64,000 bases of DNA from Haliclystus octoradiatus (taxonomy: Eukaryota; Cnidaria; Staurozoa; Stauromedusae; Haliclystidae). Location: assembly GCA_916610825.1 (NCBI GenBank), contig OU744448.1:15003936-15067935 (forward strand), read 5' to 3'. Position 1 is the first letter of the stretch, and each line of letters starts with the position of its first letter. A program made the translations under genes and the position numbers. This document shows, piece after piece, positions 43,913 through 55,726 of this stretch. The notes below the pieces were generated by a model that was given only the letters and a program-made list of their open reading frames with translations, had not been told where the DNA came from and made no database searches.

Positions 43913-46699
43913 ATGACTACAACCACCGCTAATGCAAAAGAAACAGATAACAAAATTCTTAGTATACTCTCTATCAATGCCCAATGCTTAACATCTGTAA
44001 GACTAGCAGAACTGCAAATATTCATTGTACACCATAAAATTGACATACTACTACTACAAGAGACATGGCTCCAACCTGAATCAATGGATTGCAATATATC
44101 TGGTTACAACTTATACAGAAATGACAGAGACGGTGGACATGGTGGTACAGCCATATTTTACAAAAATAACTTAAAATTAAAAATTGACCTAACATTGACG
44201 AAGCAAGCAAAGGGCATCCAATATGAACAATTAGCAGTACAACTATATACTTCAAGCAGTGACAGTATCTACATAATAGATTGTTACAATCCACGCAATG
44301 ATAATTACTTACAAGCCATTGAAAATATCCGTACGACAGCAGAAGCATTGACAGAAAAGGGATGTGGATTCATCCTGGCTGGGGATTTTAATATAGACCA
44401 TTTAAAACATTCTCCTTCCAGAACTATGCTAATGGAGACATTGGATCAATTTGATTTACACTCGCATAACACTGCTCCGACACGCATAACACATCAAACT
44501 CAAACTTCAATTGACTATCTTATCACTTCACACTCCTTTAAATCCAACATAACTAAATGCACGCCAGAGGATGTGTGCAGCTCTGATCATCTTGGTTTAG
44601 TAACCATAGTAACCCTGGAAAAAAATAAATATAGAAAAATATCATTGAAATGCACTCGATCATACAAAACATTTTGCCGAGAATACTTTTGTAACGATTT
44701 GATAAACAGTGATATGTCAGTTTTTACGTCAGCTATACAAAAAAATGACGTACAATTGGCTGCTGAAAATTTACAAACAATATTAAAAGTAGCGCTAAAC
44801 AAACACGCTCCTGAAAAGGTCATTGCCCTGCATCCAAATTATGCACCATGGATGACAATAGAGCTAAGAAATGCACTCAAAAAACGCAACAAAATGCGCT
44901 AGAAGGCTATGAGAACAAAACAACGACACGATTGGAAATCATATCGCCAGGTACGAAATCAAGTGAATACTGACTTGCAAAGAGCAAAGATTGAATACAA
45001 CAAAACTAAATTTATGGAATGTGGAAGTAACATGAAAGAGGTATGGGATTTAATTAAAAGATTAACAAAGAAGACGAAACAAAAATGTACAGCTACTACT
45101 AAAGCAGAGCTAGATGAAATCAATACTTTCTTCAGCGAAGTTGGACAAAATATCGAGGAGATCACACACACAACTCCATCCTACGACAATATTCAACAAA
45201 ATGATCAACAATTCAACTTCACTGAAATATCGGTGATTGATACAATCAAAGCTGTTGGCATGCTTCCAATTTGGAAGGCACCGGGTGATGACGGACTGAA
45301 TGGTTTTGTTATTAAAGCTGCATTACCAGCCATTGCTACACCACTCACTCAACTGATCAACCTTTCATTAAAAACATCTACCTTTCCAACAATATTCAAG
45401 AACACTATTGTAAATCCAATTCCAAAAACACCAGCAGCCTCAACGCCGAACCAGCATCGCCCATTAGCCCTATTATCACTGTTGTCAAAAATTCTGGAAA
45501 GAGTGACGTATGTTCAACTATATCCGTTCATCGCACCAATCTTAAATAAGTATCAGCATGGTTTCAGACTCGGAAGATCGACAATAACAGCTTTCTTAAA
45601 TATCACCGAAGAAATTTTCAAAACAATGGATGAACATCAGTTATCGCTACTTTTATTAATGGATTTATCAAAAGCTTTTGATAGTCTTCAACATGACATT
45701 TTGCTCCATAAACTGAAATTATTTGGACTCTCAGACAAAACCTTGGAATGGATGCGATCTTACCTTACTGCAAGGAAGCAAGTGGTGAAAGTAGACAATA
45801 TTTATTCTAGTGAAGTTATATTAACTTGTGGAGTTCCCCAAGGATTCATACTCGGGCCACTACTATTCCTTATTTACGTAAATGACCTACCCAATGCCAT
45901 ATCATCTGGCACTGTTGGACAATTTGTAGACGACACGCTAATCCTGTATAAGTACAATCCAAAAAAACCAGGCTCAATACCTGAAATAGAATCAAAAATA
46001 AATGCTGATTTACAAACACTTACGTCCTGGTTCAACTCAAATTCGCTTTTACTCAATGCCAAGAAAACACAAATTCTATCCATTGTTCATCAGAAAGTAG
46101 CAAATACGCAACTGCCACTGCTAAAAATAAACAATGAAACTCTTTCCTATACCCCTTCTGCTCGAAACCTTGGTATCACATTCGACAAAGATATGAGCTA
46201 CAAGCAACACATCAACCAAATCTTAAAGACAGCATCACATCGAATATGAGCAATAGCAAAACAACGTCGGTACATTCCAAAACATCTTTTTACCCGACTT
46301 GTTGAATCAAAAATTGTAGAACCAAGCTTAAATGCTCTTGAAGTATTTTCATCATGTACAAAAACTCAATTGCGTAGGGTACAGATTGGAATACAAAATT
46401 GGGCAGCCAAATTAATCATAGGAAAAAGAAAACATTCAAGAATGGAAGACGCATTGAAACAATTGAACTGGCTGACAATTGAACAAATTGTTGAATTAAG
46501 AACAGCTACAACAGCTCACAAATCAGTTTTAGGCAGTAATGGCGCTAATTTACAATCTCTTTTTACCAAAGCTAATTCAAATTATAACACTAGAAGAAAA
46601 TCATTCATACTTCCGCGTGTACATACTGACCGCGGAAAACGTTCTTTCTCCTTCCGTGGAGCACAGCTGCTAAATAAATATAATCACTTAGAAAATTAA
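43913..46699 (+). pseudogene. LINE G ORF2: endonuclease-reverse transcriptase with two in-frame stops
   Basis: The frame starts at ATG 43913. The N-terminal AP-type endonuclease shows LLQETWL, GGTAIFYK, LAGDFNID and CSSDHLG, which are the expected catalytic motifs. The RT domain follows with HRPLALLS, motif A LLMDLSKAFDSLQHD, motif B GVPQGFILGPLLF (Phe where Ser is usual) and motif C FVDD. A thumb and C terminus end in KRSFSFRGAQLLNKYNHLEN. The same frame is kept throughout but is cut by TAG at 44900-44902 (between endonuclease and RT) and TGA at 46247-46249 (after the palm). No frameshift is present. This enzyme would nick target DNA and prime reverse transcription at the nick. The two stops make this copy defective unless read through. 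Confidence 0.9.
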
Positions 46700-46877
46700 A
46701 ATAAATACCAATATAAACAAAAAGTAATGAACTTATTGCGAACATAATTAATCAACAGTTTAAAATAACCTGATAGACATCAAGAAACAACTGCAATTAT
46801 ACCTAGAAAAACCATATAGCCTTTTAACCTACATAAGTTATAATAGCCACTTGAAGATTGTATTAAGTTGTTTACAT

Positions 46878-47634
<757 letters not shown>

Positions 47635-48060
47635 TACAAAGTTTGTTTAATTTTGATAGCGTTTGTGTCGCGCTCTATACATTGCTGATATCACCACCAC
47701 ATGATTATGTCTACGTTTCTTTGATTTCAAAACATATTTCGTTTGGCCTAGTTATTCTGATAATTCAATGTAATTCAGTATTTCGCATGGTTTTAATTAT
47801 CATAAAACTGATTCAGTTTCTATTTTCACTTGTTAAAACCATTTACACGCAGCTTTTAAATCCAATGCGAAATATCTTTGTTCCGGAAATTTCAATTTGA
47901 ATTCAATTTGCCTGCCCGCTAGATTATCAACCTTTGAAATTTTCATAATCTCTTTATTTGTTAATACAATGATATCTAAGAAAATATCAGATAAAGTATA
48001 TTATTTTAAAACAGCGTCACAGACCCATAATTTTCATACAACAAATTTGTTACTGTACAT
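47635..48060. other. Unassigned AT-rich DNA
   Basis: I see nothing that I can support as a gene or element here. Confidence 0.4.
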
Positions 48061-48172
48061 TTTCCCGACAACGGATTATCTGTATTATTTCGCAAGTAAG
48101 AAGTACATAAGTCGCGAAAGACACAGAAATATCGAAATATAGTGATATACAAACAGACAGTATTATTAATAT
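48061..48172. repeat. Dispersed repeat, copy 1
   Basis: The segment starting TTTCCCGACAACGGATTATCT and ending AACAGACAGTATTATTA aligns with 57112-57235 at high identity, with small indels. No ORF is shared. It is an unclassified dispersed repeat in this genome. Confidence 0.75.
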
Positions 48173-48419
48173 AGCAATTAGTGTAGGTCCAGTAATGGAC
48201 ATTGTGTGATAAAACTTTGAGGTCACTAAATAGCAAAAATAATTAAACAATTCACTAAGCTGACTATCAATGTATAATACAGAGAGTGAACTTTGGAGGA
48301 GAACATGAGACACAATACGCATTGAAACGATGCCCGGCACAATTAGTCAAGACATCTTACTTAAACATTTAATACATTTCACATCAATTGAGTGAACTGT
48401 ATAGGGAACGGCATATTAA

Positions 48420-48552
48420 AGGCATAAAATTGACCAAAGCGCCTTGCAGGCCTGAAGTTGAAAAATGAATGCAGTTTTCAAGCTACAAATAGTGGCGTGA
48501 ATCAGTGCATATTTGAAGACCAAGCGCAAAGGGCGCCGGCCAATTTTATGCA
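48420..48552. mobile_element. TTAA-flanked MITE, 133 bp
   Basis: It is flanked by TTAA at 48416-48419 and 48553-48556. The left end (AGGCATAAAATTGACC) and the right end (as reverse complement, ATGCATAAAATTGGCC) are imperfect inverted repeats. The ends resemble those of the element at 55727-55925. TTAA duplication suggests piggyBac-type mobilisation. Confidence 0.6.
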
Positions 48553-48556
48553 TTAA

Positions 48557-49762
48557 ACGTGGCTATATCTACATAGAAAACTTTATTTTATGTGCTGAAA
48601 GAAAGCTAGAACACATTAACTATTAGAACATATCAAGGATCTTCTACGATTTATTCTTGCAATTTGATTGGTTAACGCCAATAACGACATTTCACCATAG
48701 CCGGGCTTGACCCAGTCGATTTCAAGAAATTTATGAAAATACCAAACAACCGATAATTATTTAAATTTGGCATTAGAAACTGGCAAGTAGTAAAAAGTAA
48801 AAAGCAAATACAGTGAATATTTGTAGAGTCATGTACAATTTCATTGAGTTACTATTTCATGCAGTTTCTCAGTTGTTCAAAATAAATCAAATGGCTTGCA
48901 GGGAAAATATCTAAGCCAGTAAACAAACAGGTTTAAAGTGTATAGAAATATTTTGCACAAATTAACAATTCAAAAACAATTTGCCTAACTTTCAACTTTT
49001 ACAGTATTGATAGTTGTAAAAACATAACATAACATACAGTAACTTCATTTCATTAATACATCCCCTCATCATTTATGGCCATTTTTTGCAAGTTCCTAGA
49101 TATAAGTATAAGCACTAAATTCCTGGCATAGAAAGGAAAGCTTTCGATAAACTACCAAAACCAAAACATAGGCTAAACAAATTCAACCGCTAAAATTTCA
49201 AATAATTGAACCATTTCTCCAAATGAAAGTTAGCAACATTAGATAATCAGTTAGCTAAAAAGTTATCATAAATTCAATAATCTGCTCTTTTAAATAGGCA
49301 ATTAGCAAACATTTAGTCAATAAATCTTTCTTTGTTTCATTTCTTTCTTCGCGCTCACGGCGTTTACGAAATTCTTCAAATTATAGGTAGGAAACATGTT
49401 CTTTCCTTTTCAAATTTTTCCAGTCAGTTTTCCATAATGAATAACACACATAAGAACATAGAAAATATTGTTTAAAGATAAGGATTAATAACTATGTAAG
49501 AAAACGATGTTAAGCATCCATTCTTTTAATTCCAAAAAGAAAAATCGGAGAGAAATATAAATTTCTCGATATCAATTTTTCCTCGCAGCTTTTAGTTGAT
49601 TTAAAAAAGGCAAGTGTACAGCTCTCAACTCAGCTTTCTTCCTGTGACGTCACGAAAATAGGAGACTTCATACATACTTGATCATGGATTGTAAAGATCA
49701 GAAAAGGCTCAGAAAAAACGTCCCCAGCAGTCACAAATCGGGGCTGGCTATGTTCAAAACCA
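48557..49762. other. Unassigned AT-rich DNA
   Basis: No frames or repeats are recognisable in this stretch before the hairpin at 49763. Confidence 0.4.
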
Positions 49763-49820
49763 AATAGTTCATACCTTCCGTGAACTATGCTCTGATAGTT
49801 CACGGAAAGTATGAACTATT
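49763..49820. repeat. 58-bp hairpin
   Basis: The 26-bp arms, starting AATAGTTCATACCTTCCGTG, pair with one mismatch around a 6-nt loop (GCTCTG). It lies 62 bp outside element F. It may be the core of a small foldback repeat. Confidence 0.8.
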
Positions 49821-49882
49821 TGTTTATTACAAATTACAAATACTCAGTCAAATTTCGAATTCTGAAATTATCCATAAAAAAG

Positions 49883-49980
49883 TGTTGCATATGATAGATA
49901 TAGACACTATATTAATACACGTCTGTTGTAGTTGAACTCAATATCTAATAAGCCTGACGCATGCGTAGTCAGATACATCA
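49883..49980 (-). repeat. Element F 3' LTR (98 bp)
   Basis: It is identical to 54816-54913. It starts TGTTGCATATG and ends GATACATCA on plus, and contains the palindromic GACGCATGCGTAGTC. Confidence 0.95.
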
Positions 49981-49991
49981 TCTCCCTTTTT
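49981..49991 (-). promoter_or_regulatory. Element F polypurine tract
   Basis: On minus AAAAAGGGAGA abuts the 3' LTR. Confidence 0.85.
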
Positions 49992-50362
49992 AAGACGTTA
50001 ATAGTAAAGTTAAATGAAATGCAATGTTACTAAATATGGTTATAATAAAATGAATAATGGTAACAGTAAATGTTAAACTGGAAGATGACTGCTAATGCCA
50101 GTACTAATCATAGTAAGTAAGTAATACTATTATATCTATTATCTATGAACTCTTTTCTTTTGTAGAGTCATTATATCTATTATGAATTATGGATAAACTC
50201 TTTTCTTTTGTAGAATACAATATACGAAATCTAATAATAGTAGATATATCTTGATGGTATAAAACTATTTGCTTGGATTAGTTGTCTTTTATAGTAGTAA
50301 GATTAATGAGTAAGTATTTTGGGTAATATATTTGCGTAGCATAGTTATGATAATGATAATGT
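49992..50362 (-). other. Element F 3' untranslated region
   Basis: AT-rich non-coding DNA lies between the pol stop and the polypurine tract, with a roughly repeated CTATTATCTATGAACTCTTTT block near 50135-50210. No ORF is seen. Confidence 0.6.
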
Positions 50363-53300
50363 TCATTCCATTGACGGGCTTGAGTTTGCGTATCGACGTG
50401 GAGGATTGTGAACGCGTCGTGGTCTGCTTTGAGGGGACATAGAAGGAAGTACCTCAGTTGTAAAAGATCGTTCTTCGGGTTCTGTCATCTGTATCGGTCG
50501 TAAAAACCGTCTATTGCGGCGTAATGATGATCCGGAGTCTAATAGAATTTCATAATCACGGTCGCGCAATATTTTTGTGACTTTTCCACGATGGTGCCAT
50601 CTTTTTGTAAAAGTATCTTGCAGTAATATTTTATCTCCTACATGGAAAACGGGTAACATCTTTGACGTTTTGTCATAGTCGATTTTGGTTTTTTCGAGGT
50701 GTTGCTTTGCCTTTATAGCGGAGGATGATACTGATGACTCCCATTGCGGTAGAAATGACGAATAATGGGCTGGAACCCGACTGCGAATGGAGTTGCCAAA
50801 TACGAGTTGCGCAGGCGATTTACCATGAAAAGAAGGAGTGTTTCGCAATTCTAATAATCCTTCGTAGAAGTCTTCAGTATGAATAATACCGTTTTTGCAA
50901 GTTTTCATAATGAGATATTTCGTTTTCTTCACATTTATCTCGGCATGACCATTTGATTGTGGGTAATGCGGAGAAGATGGTGAGTGTTGAATGCCCCATT
51001 TCTTGCAGAAATTAGCGAATTCATAGCTTGTGAATTGAGGCCCCCCATCTGATCGAAGGCGAACAGGAATGCCAGTGTTAGCAAATAGCTGCATTAATGC
51101 CAGACACAATGGTGAAGTCGTAGTATCTTTGCCGAACTTTACTACACTTGGCCACCCAGAATAACGATCTACATACACCAGAAAATGCTGACCTTGAACT
51201 TCGAAGAAGTCGGCTGAAGTTGACTCAAAAATGCGAGTTGGTAGCTCATCTTCTTTGTATGGCTCCTTTACCTGACTTGGGAGTAATTGCTGACAAGCTG
51301 TACACGTTTGAATAATTCGATCAATGTCATTTGATATTTTTGGCCACCAAACAGTTTGACGTGCCCGTTGTTTAGTGCGAGTAATCCCTTGATGGGATGA
51401 ATGCAGTCTTGACAGTATGTCAGAGCGACAGCAGGAAGGGATAACAATTTGCGAACCACGCAATACAAGTCCATTTTCAATTGAGAGTTCATGATGGATT
51501 TTATGAAATGGTTGTAGGCTCATTGGAAGAGCATTGGCATGTTTAGGAAAACCATTTGTGATCAGATTTTTAAGTGATGAATAGTCAGTATCATTCTTGG
51601 CTTTATCTTGAAGAGACTCTAGAGTGCGATCAGGCCAAGGTGATGTTTGGTGTGACGTGGAATTAACAAATGAGGTCATCATTGCTTCGATTTGAAGATT
51701 ACATTCTTCTGCTAATTCATCTCCTGGTTGAGGCTGAGAAATTGGTGACCTAGAAAGGGCGTCTGCTATATGGTGGTCTTTTCCTTTGGTCCACTCAGTC
51801 TTGAAACTGAATGGAGATAATTTGTATAGAAGTCGTTGTAGTCGAGGATTGTCTGTATCCGTGATTGAATAACTGTTCAAAATTGGAAGAAGTGGCTTAT
51901 GATCCGTCACGACGGTGAAATTCGATTGACCCTGTAGATACAGACGACATTTAAGAGCTGCCCATGAGACTGCCAGACATTCTAGCTCAATGGTGGCGTA
52001 TCGCTTCTCAGCATCACTTAGGAAACGAGATCCGCATTCTAAAAGTCGCCATTGACCATTCTGTCGTTGTAGCAGGGCGTATCCCAAACCATGAAGTCTA
52101 GAAGCATCAGTCTGCAGAACTAATGGAAGATCTTGTTGATAAAACGATAAAATTGGAGGCTTTTGAATAGCCTCTTTGACTGCTTGGAAAGCCGTATCGT
52201 GAATTGGCAGCCACTGGAATACATTAGTTGACTTAAGTAAAGGTCTCATTGGCTCTTTGAGAGCAGCTATGGATGGACAGAAGTTCGACAATTGTTCAAC
52301 CAACCCAAAAAACGATCTCAGTTCTGTCAAGTTTAATGGGGTTGGGAAATCAGTTATAGCTTTGATTCTTTCTGTACTTGGTGTAATGCCTGAATGACTT
52401 ATGTTATAGCCGACATACTTGACCGACGACTGTGCGAATATAAATTTGGTAGGATTCAAAGTGATGCCATGATGACGGCATTGCTGTAACAAAGATTGCA
52501 TGTGCTCAACATGATCCCCGAATGATGTATCATACAACAGTATGTCGTCAACCACTTTGCATGTTCGTGGTATTCCTTTCAGTGCCTGATCACCACGAAG
52601 GTTGTATTCGTCCCCACTGCTGATCAAACCCATGGTGGCACGTAAATATTTATATCTACCCCAAGGGGTTATAAATGTTGTTAGGGATTGACTAGACTCT
52701 TCCAAGGGGACTTGCCAGTACCCACTAGTTGCATCAAGTGTGGAAAAGTAAGTAGCTTCTTGGTCTATTGTAGCTATGGCTTCTTTGGGTGTAACTAAAG
52801 GGTACACAGGACGTTTGATATTTTGATTGAGAGCCCTCATATCCCCTACTATGCGCAGGTCACCATTTGATTTGGTTGTGATATGCATAGGGGAGCACCA
52901 ATCCGTGGGTTCAGATACAGGGCAAATAATCCCTTTTTGTACCATAGAATTCAAAGTTTCTTGAGCTTTGACATGCCATGCGAATGGTAATGATCTGGCT
53001 GCTCGGACATGAACAGGCTTAGCATCAGGTTTTAATTGTATTTTCATTGGTTGTGTATTCATAGGCTTCAAATGTTCAGTTGAGTCAAAAACATCGTGAA
53101 AGTCATTCAATAGTTGTTGTCGTATCGTGTTTATTTCTGTAGCAGTAGGTGGTACTGATATGTTTTGCTGTACGGTATTAACAGTTGTGGTCATGCTTTG
53201 TTGAGGATAATTTGGAGGTAATATTCCTAGATCTAAGGAAGCATACCAGCTAAGTAGCATACCCTCGAGTTCATAAAATACTTTAATGGTTTCAGCTGTG

Positions 53301-54745
53301 TTTTTACGTCCGTGGGAAATTGTAGACTCAAAAGTGCCTATGCACTGAAGAGGTTGACCGTTGGCAGCTTTAATCGTTGGTCCCTTGTATTTCTTTAGGT
53401 CAGAATGTTTAATACCCATACGCTGTGCATTCCGCCATCCCAGACATGTAGCTTCAGCCCCAGAATCAGGAAGACAGATCATTGTCTTAGTAACCGTCTG
53501 ATTAGGAATAGTAATTTTACATTCAATCCGTGGGGCTTTACGGCCAGAGCTTAATGCCATGACTATTGTATTCACGTCATCTGGTCTGTTAGTAGTGCTT
53601 TGTTCGTCAAGTGAATTAACTGCTTTTGGCTGTCGGCAAACTTTTGAAAAATGATTTGATGTTGTACAATTCCGACATTGTTTTCCCCAAGCCGGGCATT
53701 GCGTGGGGCGATGTGTGCACTTCCCCCCGCATCCAGGGCATGTTTTGTTGTTGCTACGCGGGACATCCGATCGTCTAGGCTTTGTGCTCGCTGCATTAAC
53801 AACAACCTGAGACCCTATTGTCAATTGTTCCGAGTCATTTTTTGACGCTTGAAATGTCTCGCATAAGTCAATACAAGTAGTTAGTGACGTGAGTTTTTTC
53901 TCAAGTAGGCGTTTACGCAATTCACGATCATTAACACCTCTAATTATGGTCGTTATGAAACGATCGTCCCGACTACACAAACAAAAATCACAGTTGTTTG
54001 CTAAAGCGTACAACGAAACTAAATAGGCGTGAAATGACTCACCCTCCTGTTGTCGACGGTCTTGAAATTCTACACGATCACGTATTATATTTCTTTGACT
54101 TCTGAGCCAGTCTTTGATTCTTAATAATATTTCATCCATGGAAAGTTCTGTGGTGTTGTTTATACCAAGACGAGTCTCCAGTGTAATGAGCATATCGTGC
54201 GAAAGGAATGTTCGCAAAGCAGTCACTTGTCTTGCACGTGGGAAAACTGTAATGCCGGATAATTCCGCGTAATCTCTCCAATGTTGTGACCAGGCAGAGA
54301 AATCAGATAAGGATACAGTTGTTTCCAATTTTGCTGGTGCATTGGCACCCTTTAATGTCATATTATACACTGATGTTCGACTGCTGATAGGCATACTTTC
54401 ATCCTGTTGTTTTGTATTATCATGATTTGTCGATAGTGATAAATCAGCGGTTTGACTCACGGATACAACCGGTGTCTTGTTCTGTTGTAAATATTGTTCG
54501 AGGCGTGTGTTTTGAGCCTGTTGTTGGTTGTCTAATTTAGACAATCTAGCGGTATACTCGCTGTCTCTCTTTTCTTGTTGTTGAATAGAGTTATTTTGCT
54601 GTTCGGCCATTCTCTGCATCATATCCATCAAATTGTCCATTGACACGATTGATTCTCCTGGATTGATAGAAGGCATAGATAGTGCAGCGTGGCTGCTGCG
54701 CGTTGTGGGTTTCTCGGCCATCGTGCGATGTGAAGTTGTAATCAC
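50363..54745 (-). CDS. Element F Gag-Pol polyprotein
   Basis: The single frame has ATGs at 54745 and 54721 (MAEKPTTRSSH). The second is a reasonable alternative start. Gag begins with a Gln-rich coiled coil, then capsid (WSQHWRDYAELSG). Zinc knuckles follow (CPGCGGKCTHRPTQC, CRNCTTSNHFSKVC), then a protease with PDSGAEAT. RT has VVDD near residue 730 in place of the usual Y-V/M/I-DD. RNase H has LQTDASRLHGLG. Integrase has HHCC (HSSHQG...CTAC) and a DDE core with SADFF, RSDGGPQF (Gly for the common Asn) and GHAEINV. A basic C terminus follows. No stop or frameshift is visible in 1460 codons. Elements C and E share this overall architecture, so F, C, E and A form one broad lineage distinct from D. 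Confidence 0.95.
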   Translation of the reverse strand: MITTSHRTMAEKPTTRSSHAALSMPSINPGESIVSMDNLMDMMQRMAEQQNNSIQQQEKRDSEYTARLSKLDNQQQAQNTRLEQYLQQNKTPVVSVSQTADLSLSTNHDNTKQQDESMPISSRTSVYNMTLKGANAPAKLETTVSLSDFSAWSQHWRDYAELSGITVFPRARQVTALRTFLSHDMLITLETRLGINNTTELSMDEILLRIKDWLRSQRNIIRDRVEFQDRRQQEGESFHAYLVSLYALANNCDFCLCSRDDRFITTIIRGVNDRELRKRLLEKKLTSLTTCIDLCETFQASKNDSEQLTIGSQVVVNAASTKPRRSDVPRSNNKTCPGCGGKCTHRPTQCPAWGKQCRNCTTSNHFSKVCRQPKAVNSLDEQSTTNRPDDVNTIVMALSSGRKAPRIECKITIPNQTVTKTMICLPDSGAEATCLGWRNAQRMGIKHSDLKKYKGPTIKAANGQPLQCIGTFESTISHGRKNTAETIKVFYELEGMLLSWYASLDLGILPPNYPQQSMTTTVNTVQQNISVPPTATEINTIRQQLLNDFHDVFDSTEHLKPMNTQPMKIQLKPDAKPVHVRAARSLPFAWHVKAQETLNSMVQKGIICPVSEPTDWCSPMHITTKSNGDLRIVGDMRALNQNIKRPVYPLVTPKEAIATIDQEATYFSTLDATSGYWQVPLEESSQSLTTFITPWGRYKYLRATMGLISSGDEYNLRGDQALKGIPRTCKVVDDILLYDTSFGDHVEHMQSLLQQCRHHGITLNPTKFIFAQSSVKYVGYNISHSGITPSTERIKAITDFPTPLNLTELRSFFGLVEQLSNFCPSIAALKEPMRPLLKSTNVFQWLPIHDTAFQAVKEAIQKPPILSFYQQDLPLVLQTDASRLHGLGYALLQRQNGQWRLLECGSRFLSDAEKRYATIELECLAVSWAALKCRLYLQGQSNFTVVTDHKPLLPILNSYSITDTDNPRLQRLLYKLSPFSFKTEWTKGKDHHIADALSRSPISQPQPGDELAEECNLQIEAMMTSFVNSTSHQTSPWPDRTLESLQDKAKNDTDYSSLKNLITNGFPKHANALPMSLQPFHKIHHELSIENGLVLRGSQIVIPSCCRSDILSRLHSSHQGITRTKQRARQTVWWPKISNDIDRIIQTCTACQQLLPSQVKEPYKEDELPTRIFESTSADFFEVQGQHFLVYVDRYSGWPSVVKFGKDTTTSPLCLALMQLFANTGIPVRLRSDGGPQFTSYEFANFCKKWGIQHSPSSPHYPQSNGHAEINVKKTKYLIMKTCKNGIIHTEDFYEGLLELRNTPSFHGKSPAQLVFGNSIRSRVPAHYSSFLPQWESSVSSSAIKAKQHLEKTKIDYDKTSKMLPVFHVGDKILLQDTFTKRWHHRGKVTKILRDRDYEILLDSGSSLRRNRRFLRPIQMTEPEERSFTTEVLPSMSPQSRPRRVHNPPRRYANSSPSME

Positions 54746-54800
54746 AATTAGGATAGCTTTATGTATGTATATACAGTATGTTTATATTACGAGCTGGATC

Positions 54801-54815
54801 CTGTCAACTGCGCCA
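54801..54815 (-). promoter_or_regulatory. Element F primer-binding site
   Basis: On minus TGGCGCAGTTGACAG follows the 5' LTR without spacer. It is nearly the same as the PBS of element E. Confidence 0.85.
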
Positions 54816-54913
54816 TGTTGCATATGATAGATATAGACACTATATTAATACACGTCTGTTGTAGTTGAACTCAATATCTAATAAGCCTGACGCATGCGTA
54901 GTCAGATACATCA
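54816..54913 (-). repeat. Element F 5' LTR (98 bp)
   Basis: It is identical to 49883-49980. The target copy AAAAG follows at 54914-54918. Confidence 0.95.
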
Positions 54914-55034
54914 AAAAGCACATCCAATCCGTTCCGACCCGAAAACCTAAACTATCAACACTAATCTGACCCGGTACGATCGGATCGCGTTCGGTTCAGA
55001 TTTACAAATCTTTATTGCAATATATATATAACAT

Positions 55035-55071
55035 CTGATGATCGTGAAGTAAACACGTGAAACTTGGAGTT
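55035..55071 (+). ncRNA. Hammerhead-ribozyme-like motif
   Basis: CTGATGA (55035-55041) is followed by TCGTGAAGTAAACACGT, with a 4-bp CGTG/CACG stem, then GAAAC (55059-55063), then CTTGGAGTT, which can form ACT/AGT as a minimal third stem. It aligns with 31309-31341 in core and downstream sequence. The ATATATATAACATCTGAT leader is repeated at about 55108-55126 without a full core. A U-U pair at the base of stem II weakens the case. Confidence 0.4.
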
Positions 55072-55289
55072 ACGGAAAGGCTTTACCTCATCTTTGTCTC
55101 AATTTTATATATAACATCTGATAATATTATCATATGATAGTATACGATCCTATATGTTTTTGATCTTAACAATCTCAGCTAGTAGGTCTGTCATTTTCAT
55201 GGCAGTCTATAAAAATACTGAGAGTTCGTTGAAAGTAGAATTTTAGTAGAAGTAAAAAAAATAGCTCCGCTACGCTCGGACTCATGGTG

Positions 55290-55552
55290 AATAATTTAAT
55301 AATCAAAATGAACCAATTGAAATCAAATTCAATAGAATATCAAATCAATCAAATCATCATGCAAAGAAAAATCAAATCAAATCAAATTCAAAAAAGTAAA
55401 TCAATCCAATCGAATGATATAAAAATCAGATCAAATAATTAAATCAACTTCAATCAAATAAAGAAAATTATAACAATAACCAAATGATATAATAATATAA
55501 AGAAAAATATATCCAAATAATAAATCAAAGTAGAAAAAAAAACAAAAACGAT
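55290..55552. repeat. AATCAA-rich low-complexity tract
   Basis: The sequence is dominated by degenerate AATCAA/AAATCAAATCAA units. It has no gene content. Confidence 0.7.
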
Positions 55553-55613
55553 ATGATTGAACCCCAGACCCCGCGCGCTTAATGCGAACGCTTCACCACT
55601 AGACCATTACCAA
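55553..55613 (-). repeat. tRNA-like SINE head or tRNA pseudogene
   Basis: On minus the sequence has an A box-like TGGTCTAGTGGTGAAGC and a B box-like GGGTTCAATC, with about 30 bases between them. The 3' half of the T arm does not pair and there is no matching acceptor 3' strand, so it is not a functional tRNA. The downstream DNA is an AT-rich tract without a defined SINE body. Confidence 0.5.
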
Positions 55614-55726
55614 GATAACAACAAATGAAGTGATTTTCACTAGTTACAATACAGGTGTGAGTTGTAAATGACGTGCGAAATTGTCTCTTCTTAAGGTGAT
55701 GTCGCAGCAGAATTAAAACATTTTAA

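Larger units (their letters stand above)
42403..46877 (+). mobile_element. LINE G: near full-length non-LTR retrotransposon (CR1/L2-like)
   Basis: It has a 142-bp 5' region, ORF1 (42545-43885), ORF2 with endonuclease and reverse transcriptase (43913-46699) and a 3' region of about 180 bp. The 5' side abuts (ACAT)n and the 3' side runs into (TCTA)n and then (ACAT)n. This fits insertion into an ACAT microsatellite with a TCTA-type 3' tail that has expanded. ORF2 has only two in-frame stops, so the copy is fairly young. The APE-type endonuclease and the PHD-like zinc finger in ORF1 favour the CR1/L2 group, but clade assignment needs a tree. Confidence 0.85.
49883..54913 (-). mobile_element. Element F: intact Ty3/gypsy-type element with 98-bp LTRs
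   Basis: Its identical 98-bp LTRs (49883-49980 and 54816-54913) are very short for the group. The target duplication is a perfect AAAAG (49878-49882 and 54914-54918). On minus the PBS TGGCGCAGTTGACAGG directly follows the 5' LTR and a polypurine tract (AAAAAGGGAGA) directly precedes the 3' LTR. One 1460-codon polyprotein is uninterrupted. Identical LTRs and an open frame indicate very recent insertion. Confidence 0.97.

Noticed and set aside
55553..55613. Functional tRNA gene on minus
   Set aside because: The T arm and acceptor stem do not pair, and only internal promoter boxes remain.
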